From contig JAJGOT010000138.1 in assembly GCA_022457155.1 (NCBI GenBank), positions 198,501 through 262,500 on the forward strand: DNA of 64,000 nucleotides, in the 5' to 3' direction. The notes under the pieces were generated by a model, which was not told the DNA's origin, made no database searches, and saw only the letters and a program-made list of their open reading frames with translations. Shown in pieces: positions 55,256 to 64,000 of this stretch. Source of the stretch: Cladopsammia gracilis (taxonomy: Eukaryota; Cnidaria; Anthozoa; Scleractinia; Dendrophylliidae). Each line of letters starts with the position of its first letter. The stretch's first letter is position 1. The translations under genes and the position numbers were made by a program.

Positions 55256-56005
55256 ATTTGTAAAACACTTCTTTCTTTCATTTCTTTCACAGCAGCATTA
55301 ATCTTTTGCACTATTCTGCTTCCATTGCAGCCGTCCTTGACCGTAATAAAATACTCGCAGGGTATGACGGCACCTCCCCCGGTTAGCTGTGGCGCTGGCC
55401 ATGGTGGGAAACTTTGACAAGGATCTCCACTCTGTTTACTTTAAAAAAGAGAGTTTGGTGTTATTAATAATTATAAGAAAAGTAATTAACCCTTACGTGT
55501 TAAAAAAAATGGTTTCAACCTGTATGTATGCACGTTTTTAGTATACTTATCCAGATATTATCAAAGTTGGCGAAGCTTCTAAAATCTAGCCATTTATATT
55601 TTAAATTTTAATGACTAATTGGAAGGTAATTCTAAACGAATTTCCCTTTCTGAATAATGTTCAGAATATGAGGAAACTGATTGTGTTTAGTTAACCTAAT
55701 CATTCAATAGAATTAATATCAGAAGAACTTAACAGCTCCCAGACGCACGATGAAAGCCCCAGTGGAACACGTCCAATCGGAAGACCAGCTATAGTCTCCA
55801 CAGTTTCGCCTCTTTTCGCATCGGTTACAATCGACCACATCTCTGATGGTATAGATTCCAATTCCGGAACCCAAACCAAACAGGCATTCTTATCGTATTT
55901 GTTTCCGTATTCCTTTGTAACCTTGAGAGCCAAAGAAGCAGGAGGACGTATTTTGAACTCGTGGTATCCTTTGATAACGGCATAGGAAATAATGATCGTA
56001 ATCAT
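55256..56005 (-). CDS. HIRAN-like domain protein in the pogo-like element
   Basis: The first part (56005 to about 55700) reads AVIKGYHEFKIRPPASLALK, KYDKNACLVWVPE and GLPIGRVPLGLSSCVWELL, which fits the HIRAN pattern (G-Y/H-H at the start, Y-D-x-N-A in the middle, IGxVP near the end). HIRAN domains are known to bind 3' DNA ends in repair helicases. A second exon (about 55443-55256) after an AAAG acceptor reads PCEYFITVKDGCNGSRIVQK and ends at a stop. The donor of the first exon is not resolved. A role in transposition is inferred from position only. Confidence 0.5.
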
Positions 56006-56569
56006 TTTGGAGACGCTGAAAAAAAATAAAATTTGAGTATTGTGTGGGGAGGGGTGGGGGGGCTATAGTAAGTGGTAATAATCATTTGATATTCAATCGA
56101 ACACAGCGTTTTATTACTCGTGGTGAAGCACACGAGTTATAAATCCGGCGTTGACTTTTCTTGTTTTTTTTCGTGTCACATTAGCGCATGCAAATTTATG
56201 CACGCATATTTAAGTCTATATCGACGACTATATGGCTTTCGGCCATGAAATACATACCGTAAAATCTCTCTGTGTGTTGACTCGAGAAGCAAGATAAAGA
56301 ACTACAGCCTACAACTGCACACTTTCAAGACAATTTAAGGTGTTCATGGATGGATAGGACCGTTTGACATTGTGTTCGCCGCTTATTCCTGTGGGATTTT
56401 TGCTTTGGCAAGTTCTGTGTTTTATAGACTTAGCGATCGAGCTCCGGGTCGAGCTTGATATAAGTGTCAGCTACTGAATCTAGTGAATGCAGTGTAGTCT
56501 TACTTTTAAATCCGTGTATACGTGAAAGCATGATGAACAGGTTATCGGCAAGGGTGTTTAAATAAAATT

Positions 56570-56603
56570 CACTCTCTCACTCACTCACTCACTCGCTCCT
56601 TCC
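56570..56603. repeat. (CTCA)n microsatellite
   Basis: About eight CACT/CTCA units in a row within the pogo-like element. Confidence 0.85.
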
Positions 56604-56857
56604 ATCAGCTGTAAACTTAGTGAGCAAATGCTTTGTTACGAACACGTTTCGTAACAGGAATTCAACGTGAATCCAACGATAACAATAATTAATTTGATGT
56701 AAACGAATATAGACAACAATAAGCTTACAAATGTTTCGCATTTGGAGTTTTTAGTTCAACATTAAAATCGATCTAAAAGGATTTTGCAACCTAAACGCGT
56801 TCTGATGCGTATCTAGCTTAAAATAATAAAATTTAGTTCGTAGGTAGTATGTGCACT

Positions 56858-56935
56858 TGGACAGCGCAGTGATTGAGTTTGTGGCTTAGTCCCGGACGGC
56901 CCGAGTTCGAATCTCCATAAAGTCCTCTTTTTTTT
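56858..56935 (+). repeat. Possible tRNA-derived SINE head
   Basis: GACAGCGCAGTGATTGAG resembles a pol III A box and GAGTTCGAATCTCC a B box, about 45 bp apart, followed by T-runs. The stems of a functional tRNA do not form, so it is not called a tRNA gene. Confidence 0.3.
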
Positions 56936-57680
56936 TTCCTTTTTTTTCATTTTTCGAACTGGACATTATGAAAGTGATGTACTTTTTTTTTCGTTCGTCA
57001 AAAATACTTGCGTTTAATTAAAAAAAAATATATTATATATATTGAACTGTGTCAGTGTGAAAACGTAAGCTTACATCAATATTGTGTTATGCGTTTGCAT
57101 TTCTTCTTCTCGGGTTGGCTCGTAGGAGCCTTTGATTAGACATAATTTTAAGCTTATGTATCTCTGTAAAAGCACTCAAATCACTTGGGAATCAATGCTG
57201 CAATGAGTTAAAGGCGCCACGAGTTCAAGCTGTGTACAGCTTCTTGTTATTATTAGTTAATAATAGTAATAGTAGTAATAGTAATACTGAACTTTGATCT
57301 AATGGACAGTGTTCTCATTGATTTCTTTTATAAATTACATAGCAACGATAAAGAGAAGAAACCGTGCGCACTAAAGGTTTTAATTCTTGGAACAGTGAAA
57401 ACACGGTCAAACGTCACAAAATACCTTTATTAAAGGTGCATTCTAACTGGGCCACTGACAAGGTATGGTACGGCAAGTGTGACCCACGTTTAGTGAAACT
57501 TCTTTCTAGAACACGAGAACTATATTATAACTAAATAATAGGAAATAAACGACACTGTTTATGGAACCACCTTACAACTTAGCCAAGCTGACCCCTTACA
57601 CCGTACCAGCCTTTTGTTTGCTTTTTGTTTGCTTTTTGTTCTACAACACTTTGGTAGGGATGTTCTTAATACGTTATCAG

Positions 57681-60089
57681 TTATACACAATTGTGACAAA
57701 GAAATTGTCTGCCATCGTCAATTGGAGTGGTGTCAACTCCAAACGGTATGCAATCAATATGCATCCAGAGTTTGCATTTGTCGCACATAACCCAGGGCAT
57801 GTTTTCATCGTCAGTTTCCTCATACTCCTGGAGACAAACTTTGCAGGTATTTTCAGAAACTTCACTGCATTCATTGTGTAACTGTTGTCTCCAAATACGC
57901 CCTTTGTTTCGAGGGACACTTTTTCTCTTTTTTGCCGCCTTTGTTTTTGCGTCCTTCTCTCTTTCTCGTTTCCTTTCCTCTATTTTCTTCTTCTTCTCTT
58001 CTTGTTCTTTTAATTTAGCTGCTTTTTTTTCTTCTCTTTCGCGAAGTTTTTTCTGCTTCTCAGCAACTTCTCTTGCTTTCTTCAACTTTTCATCAAGCAT
58101 GATTCTCATAGAATCCTCGCTGTTCAGAAAATTTGGAAGTGATCTCTTCGCAGTTTTATGCTTCCCCTGGTTGTTTTCGGGAGCAGAGGGGAAAGTTAAA
58201 ATCTCCTGAAGCACTGGAGATACTTCTGATGATGACTGTAGAGGGTTACACTGTGTATTCTGGGTGTCAAAGACAGGCATCAAACTTGGAGAGGCATGAT
58301 GCAGTTGTTGGCCATCCTGTGTCGGCAGCGAAAGTTGTGTGCCTGAAGAAACACCTGAATGATCCTTGCCTGGTGTTATTGAGCCAGTAAACAACTTTTT
58401 CCAAACTTCGTAAGTAGGGCTGCCTGGTAAATCATATTTCTCATTTATGCGCCTTCTGTACTTCGTCTTGATGGGTGTTTGAAGTGCACTCTCAAGAGCA
58501 TCAAAGGCTGTTTTTATTGGACCGCATGAAGATCTTGTTTCCATGGTGACAGGTTCGGGCAAATAAGAGGTGGAATAAGCACCTTCTTTAGGACTTCTGG
58601 AAAAAGTTGTGTCTAAATACAAATTTTGCTGACCAGTAGCGAGAGGTCTTACATGGCTTGCATGCTGCGGAACTGACAGCAATGCAGCACCTTGTTGGGG
58701 AAATGAGGAAGGGTTTGCGTCTAGAGACACACCTTTTTGTGGCAAAGATAAGCAAGTTAAGGCCAAAGCTGCCTCTTGTTCCAGTGAAGATGAAGACCTT
58801 TCATTTTGGTGAGATTGGGGCTGCTGGGAAGTAGAGGAAAGAGCCACGCCTTGCTGCGACAAATCCGACCCGGATGATGGTCCCACAGGTGTGTAATTTG
58901 TTGATGTTCTGTTACTGGAGTATACCACAGAGGGCCTGACCTGATCATCTGTAATCTGTTGTCGGTTTAAGGGGTAAACCCCCGACTTCCTAAAGGCATC
59001 TACAAGAATAGATGGTCTCATCACTTCATCCCACGTTTTTTTTTTAATATGTAAGAGAAGTTCTTTTTCGTGATGTCTGTGTTGGGATTCCGCTCTGTGT
59101 AGCGCCTGACGTTTTTATACCAGGACTGCTTCATCCCGCCGAACAATCCAACATCTGCTGGCTGTACAAGGTGAGTAGCATTTTTGAGCAGCGCGTAGAT
59201 GTAAATGCCATTTTTCTTTGCTAGCTCAAATATTTCCAAGTCGATATGTGCCCCCACGCTATCAACTAAAAGCACAATGGGCCTTGCGGGTGGTAACTGT
59301 GGGATGAAGTGCTTCTCCAACCACGTGTAAAACGTGGCGGTGTTCATGTAACCCTTTTCAGTTAATGAAAATGCACTCCCGGATACTCCACCCTCTAGGG
59401 GATTGTAGTGAGTTGGAAACCTTTTCCCAGCATATAGGATATACGGGGGAATGCACTGGCCTGTGGCGTTAAAACAAGGCAACACAGTTATTTGTTCCTT
59501 AGTTCCGGTCAAAACTCTATAAGGCTGTTCTTTACAGGATGTGGGCCCCATGACCCTACCCGCTCTTCCTTGCAAATCAAAACCGGTTTCGTCACAATTC
59601 CATATCTGTGATGGACGGTTTGCAAGCCCAACTTCGAGAAGAAATTTTTCAAATTCCGCAAACCAGTTATCCAGATCTTGTGGTGAAATTTTTGCTCTCT
59701 TTTTGTCAAGGGGACGCGCACTTCGTAACTTGACTTTTGCATTCATTTTAACAAAACCCCTGTACCACTTGTTACCCGGTATACCAGACTTGAAAACTGT
59801 CTCGCGATTGTTGTCTCTTTCTAAGAATGTTTTAACACTGCTTAAAAATTCTTCCTTTGTTAAACCAAAACCTTGTTTAGATCTTTCAACAAGCCATTCG
59901 TCAAAACGATCTTCTTCTGCTGGGGTAAGGTTGGGCTGGTTTTCTTTCGTTTTTTACCTTTCCACTCAATCTGTCTTGCAGTGTTGACCGCTTCACACCC
60001 CATTTACTCGTGGCCTTTCTTACACTTAAACCGCCTTCGTTGACATCGTTTATGGCGTTTAAGTAAACGTTTGGAAGATTTTGATCCAT
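57681..60089 (-). pseudogene. pogo/jerky-like transposase with PHD finger, two frameshifts
   Basis: Start at 60089 (MDQNLPNVYLNAINDV). A Psq-type helix-turn-helix (GGLSVRKATSKWGVKRSTLQ) is followed, after a shift near 59945, by the CENP-B-like region and the catalytic core: first Asp in IWNCDETGFDLQG, second in IVLLVDSVGAHID, third in LVQPADVGLFGGMKQ. A shift in an A-run near 59040 leads to the tail: AFRKSGVYPLNRQQI, a low-complexity region, a long Lys/Glu coiled coil (about 58110-57900) and a terminal PHD finger (CKVC, CDKCKLWMHIDC, CHNC). Without the two one-base shifts it would be about 800 residues. It would act at TA sites in the nucleus. Confidence 0.85.
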
Positions 60090-61161
60090 TTCAAAACCTA
60101 TAATTCACAGAGTTTAAAATACGTCAAACGGTTGGTAGTAGATGATAATTAAAAAAAATAACATAATCGTTTTCAGCGATTCTCTTGTTTGTGGATATGT
60201 TTTGTCGGTTAAACTATCACATAATATACTAGCCGTATATCCTTGAGAAAGCGTCCGGTTATTTTTTAATTTTTTGCTTAATGGGCAGCAATATCTTCGT
60301 AGCATCTAACAAACCATTACCCACCAGCACTCTCACGGGTTTGATGAAATTAACAACTGCATGACCTTCGAATGGCCTGTGACCTACCGCTTTCAAAAGT
60401 GATGTTTATTTGACCTATTTATCTTGAAGGTTTGCAAATATGTAGGTTTTTACCTTTATTTGATAGGATATAACAATAGGGGCGCCAAAATAACACTTTC
60501 AGCTGCATACTCCGGTTACAACAGTAGAATTTTCGGTAAACTTTTTCGTTCCTTCAGTAATAAACAAATAAGAAAATTGCATAAAGTATCTTCAATATGC
60601 TTTCCGCCGTTCAAATGATGGTTTTTGAAAGTTAAGTTTGACTGGTGGCTAAGCTTTAATATATAACATAGATTCAAAAACAAATTCGAATTTCCAAACT
60701 CCAGAAACTCCCTTTCATACAATAATAACTGTTAAGTTCTATTTTGTCCGGAATTAGGCACACAACAAAAATTTAACAAATTTTTGTCGCAGTCTCGCTC
60801 GAAAATATAAAACAGTTAACTTGCTATTACACTATAGGAAGAAACCGTAGTCCTTTTAGCCTGAATTATTCCCAAAATTAATAATATATGTTGTGTCTTC
60901 TGCGAAAAAACACTACAAATATAAAACGATGTAATTCGATGCGCGCTTAAAAAGCAATTTTACGAAGAAGAAAGTTCGACCTACCTTGAGAAGATTTTGA
61001 ATTTCCCGCCTTAGACAACGCCAGGAAAGCCATAAAAGGAGTTGGCGATAGAAAAGTAATCAATAAATCATTGGAAAGTATTGTTCCTATTTTATTTGTA
61101 ATTTACGGAGAATAACGAAGCTGTAATCCAAAAGTGTCCGGAATAAGGGCAAGATACTGTA

Positions 61162-61277
61162 CATGGATAATAGTCATCTGGGGAAATGTCCTTGTCTTTC
61201 CCTGGTCTCCTTTTTACTAGGAGCTGTCCACGTTTTGATTCCAGAACACGCAAATTGTCACTACTGGAGTAAACCAT
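61162..61277 (-). pseudogene. Zinc-finger-like domain, middle piece
   Basis: The minus strand reads DNLRVLESKRGQLLVKRRPG and DISPDDYYPC, homologous to NHNLRVLESKHGELLVKRRP in the copy at 46278-46670. It joins 54773 across the pogo-like element. Homology stops at about 61258, where the next repeat begins, so the domain is broken a second time. Confidence 0.75.
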
Positions 61278-61560
61278 GTGAAAAACATGTGAAGATAATG
61301 TGAAAAAGGTGTGAAAATTTCATCTGCTTTTTCACATCCACATGTGTGAAAAATAATGTGAAATAGCCATGTGAAAACCAAGTGAAATGGGGTCCTCCTT
61401 TTCACATCATGGGATGGTGTGAAATAGTCATGTGAAATAACAAATTCACATCATGCATTGTATGGGACTAGGCTAAATGACATGATGTGAAAAAGTATGT
61501 GAAATCTCCCAATAATCTAATTTACTGTCAAAAAGTATGTGAAATTTAGTTTTTTTCAAA
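61278..61560. repeat. Cluster of ATGTGAAAA motifs in both orientations
   Basis: About eighteen copies of (A)TGTGAAA or its inverse TTTCACAT in 280 bp, including hairpin-forming pairs such as TTTTTCACATCC / ATGTGTGAAAAA. It looks like a MITE built from one short motif. Confidence 0.7.
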
Positions 61561-62089
61561 ATGTGTTAATTTGTTCCATTATAATGTATAGCATGCCATG
61601 ATCATGAGTTATTGTCTTGATCTCAAATACTACATGCATGCACAGCATATCATGTTTTAAAAGCAAAAACAGGTAATTTGAAACCTTTGAAACAATATAT
61701 TTTTTGCTTCAAGCCAGCCTTGTCAAATTAAAACATATACACTAAAGAAAAAATAAATCATTAACATAAATATAATATTGATTTAGGAAACCATGGCAAA
61801 TATTTAATTTTTATCTTGATGAAATGGGCAATTGAAGAATAAATTAATTCATAATCGTGACAATTTAAGCATCATTTTTATAAGTCAATAATGTTTTCAT
61901 AAATTAAAATGTTCAACATTTGATTCAAGCATATATATATATAATTATATATGATCATGATAAATATAATATAATAAAAGTAATGCAAATGTCGTCAATG
62001 TGTAAAAAAATTAAAATTGATCAGTAGTTTTCTATACATATTTGTAGCTAGCTATAAAATGTCATTGGTAAAATGATATAAATTTTAAG
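61561..62089. other. No gene seen
   Basis: Very AT-rich, with a (TA)n run at about 61930-61950. Confidence 0.4.
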
Positions 62090-63996
62090 TTACATATAAT
62101 CAAAGTCCAAGCTGACTTTTGGCAGCCTGCGCCTTTTGTTTGGTATTGGCTCAGGAGTACAGGTGCTCTTGTCATCATTGCCTACAGGTACATATACATA
62201 ACCCTTGTACTTGCATTTTTCCGGCACAGGAAACACCCCATGATCATCCGCTTTCTCCATGCAATTAGGTACATTTGTTTCCTTGGGCACATCCCGATCA
62301 GGTGTTTCCAGTTCTTTGGGCACGTTGTTTTCAGTGGGCACAGATGTTTCCTTGGGCACGGACTTTTCCTTGGGCACGGATTTTCCCTTGGGCACAGATG
62401 TTTGCTTAGGCACAGATTTTTCCTTACGCACAGATTTTTCATTGGGCACAGATTTTTCAATGGGCACAGATTTTTCCTTGTGCACGGATTTTCCCTTGGG
62501 CACGGATGTTTGCTTTAGGCACAGATTTTTCATTGGGCACAGATTTTTCCTTGGGCACGGATTTTCCCTTGGGCACGGATGTTTGCTTAGGCACAGATTT
62601 TTCCTTACGCACAGATTTTTCATTGGGCACAGATTTGTCCTTGCGCACAGATTTTTCCTTGGGTGCAGAATTTGCCTTTCTATGGCCCAGTTCCACCCCT
62701 TCATGATTGCTTTTCTTGTTGCAACTAGAGGTAGAGTTTGCTGGCACTTGTACCGGTGTCACCTCTCGATCCCTACCCTCTTTGGGTGCACTGGACTTGC
62801 TAACCAACTGGTTTTCAGGCCAATAAAAGTTTTCACCAACCTAATTAAATTAAATAAATAGCACAAAAAATTAGACACTACTGGTTTCTTTCAAGGAATT
62901 TTAGCTATTTTAATTTTGATTTTAAGTACACCTAACTGTGGTAACCTTGATGTTGTGGAGAAATTGTTCCGAGTTAGTTAACTTTATTTTGTCTTTTTCC
63001 TCATCAGTCTTCAGAAAGTTTGACTGGATAACAAGCTTTGCAAAGTCACCTTCAATTAAAAAACAGAGATTAGTACATTCGCATATATCGTAAAAACATG
63101 GTGATAAGCCTTGGGATGATAAAACTTTTTAAGTAGGTGGTTTTAACTTTTGGCGAGTAGGTAACTGATCAAGGGAGTTTAACAGGCTTACAATGATTGT
63201 AGATAAGGTCATCACGAGACACAACTACTCTTAAGACTATGCTTTTAACTTAAAATATGGACTGTCAATAACAGGAAATCCTTTGATGATGCATTAATTA
63301 AGGAATTGCTGTGCACAAGATGGCTGGCAGTGACTAGGATAAATACTGGACAGATCTTTGGCTATAAAATATTTATAATACTTAGGTTATACATGTACAT
63401 CGGATATTTTTAATGAAATGGCCTTAAGGCAGGTTTACATTTCTGCTGTACTTACCGTCTTTTTTTGATGTACGTAGAAAAGTTGCTCGTGCAATTTTTC
63501 TTGTCCCATCCATTACGAACAGCTCCTCCCTGTAACAAGAAAATATTAGGTAGGATTTAACTTGTGGCTTTCAGTTGTTACCCTCTCATGCATAATGATT
63601 TGTACACTTAAAATGAAACCAAGAGGTCATACATGTACATGCATAAAGCAGGGGCAGATCCAGGATTTTTTTATATGGCATGGCTACAGGTATATGCCTA
63701 AGTCAGTAATTGTTTTTTTTTAAATTGTTGCAACTAAAAAAACTTAAAATCAATGCATGGATTTCATTAAGGTCCGTAAAGATTTTAAACAATAGGTCAA
63801 TGAGTTTGAGCAAGTGAGCACATGATTGGAAGGGCCGAAGGGGGTGGGGCACGCCCTTAATGAAACACCTGCAGATGATCTAAGGGGGGGTGGTGGCCAA
63901 CCACGGAGTACATACCTGTTGTTTGTTGATGCGAGGCGAACGTCACAAAGATAAAGTATGAGTTGTGTTTTCTCTGTTGCATCTAACAGTTTCATA
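62090..63996 (-). CDS. Spliced gene with hexapeptide-repeat tail, 3' part (family unknown)
   Basis: Four exons join in frame on the minus strand: at least 63996-63917 (MKLLDATEKTQLILYLCDVR), 63527-63460 (EELFVMDGTRKIARATFLRT), 63050-62943 (GDFAKLVIQSNFLKTDEE) and 62845-62090 (VGENFYWPENQLVSKSSAPK, the repeat region, then CKYKGYVYVPVGNDD and RRRLPKVSLDFDYM). Splice sites are GT/AG. The last exon holds about twenty hexapeptides of the type VPKEKS. One extra T at 62513-62518 shifts the frame within the repeats, so the copy is broken or has a sequencing error. The gene continues beyond the window. I do not recognise it. Confidence 0.6.
62290..62680. repeat. 18-bp coding minisatellite
   Basis: Units of GGCACAGATTTTTCCTTG and close variants (CGGATTTTCCC, CAGATGTTTGC) recur about twenty times, also grouped in a larger block that is itself duplicated (around 62390-62510 and 62560-62640). 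On the minus strand each unit encodes one hexapeptide. Confidence 0.9.
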
Positions 63997-64000
63997 TTCA

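Larger units (their letters stand above)
54776..61159. mobile_element. pogo/Tigger-like DNA transposon
   Basis: Inverted ends CAGTATGTTGCCCTTATTCC and GGAATAAGGGCAAGATACTG, continuing with GACACTTTT / AAAAGTGTC, are flanked by TA (54774-54775, 61160-61161). This fits the IS630-Tc1-mariner superfamily and the CAGT start of pogo-type elements. It encodes a jerky/pogo-like transposase with a C-terminal PHD finger and a separate HIRAN-like protein. Its ends are well preserved. At 6.4 kb it is long for the group. It splits a domain of the zinc-finger-like gene. Confidence 0.9.

Noticed and set aside
56858..56935. tRNA gene
   Set aside because: A- and B-box-like motifs are present, but the acceptor and T stems do not pair.
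62259..62861. Plus-strand frame rich in SLGTDF repeats
   Set aside because: It is the antisense of the VPKEKS repeat; the spliced minus-strand gene has splice sites and a non-repetitive tail.

Overview
The window looks like a repeat-rich, AT-rich stretch of an invertebrate animal nuclear genome, most likely a cnidarian such as a stony coral. That assignment is inferred from the mix of mobile-element families and from genes with spliced exons; there is no rRNA, mitochondrial or other marker gene to confirm it. Almost everything is mobile DNA in nested layers, and most coding regions are damaged by frameshifts, stops or insertions.

Layout. (1) 1-14.4 kb: a decayed DIRS-type tyrosine-recombinase retrotransposon on the minus strand (gag 14149-11477, RT/RNase H 4529-2944, recombinase 2920-2001). 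It is interrupted by four other elements: a foldback-like element ending at 1495; a 4.0-kb composite at 4563-8600 carrying both a Tc1-like transposase and a CRESS-type Rep; a second foldback-like element at 8706-11211 that itself holds a Harbinger-like MITE; and a 1.4-kb element at 12285-13701 inside gag. (2) 14.7-22.0 kb: a spliced Myb/SANT-like gene on the minus strand whose first intron holds a 5.5-kb PIF/Harbinger transposon (16021-21553) with its usual gene pair. (3) 22.5-30.3 kb: a RecQ-like helicase remnant whose 5' flank was split by a Ty3/gypsy element (23358-30032, 4-bp target duplication, tRNA-Trp-type primer site, MYND finger in gag-pol). (4) 30.3-36.2 kb: a second Rep gene copy split by a 4-kb insertion, followed by a terminal hairpin like that of the first copy. 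(5) 37.9-41.9 kb: remains of a second DIRS-type element and a second Ty3/gypsy element. (6) 42.3-46.2 kb: AT-rich DNA with simple and dispersed repeats. (7) 46.3-61.3 kb: a zinc-finger-like gene cut by an 8-kb element with 8-bp target duplications (46710-54676), which encodes one very large spliced protein, and by a 6.4-kb pogo/Tigger-like transposon (54776-61159), which encodes a PHD-tailed transposase and a HIRAN-like protein. (8) 62.1-64.0 kb: the 3' part of a spliced gene with an 18-bp coding minisatellite, running off the window end.

The strongest leads for something undescribed are the 8-kb element with its giant zinc-finger/NHL-like gene and the composite that combines a DDE transposase with a HUH/SF3 Rep between hairpin repeats. 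No function beyond mobility is supported for either.
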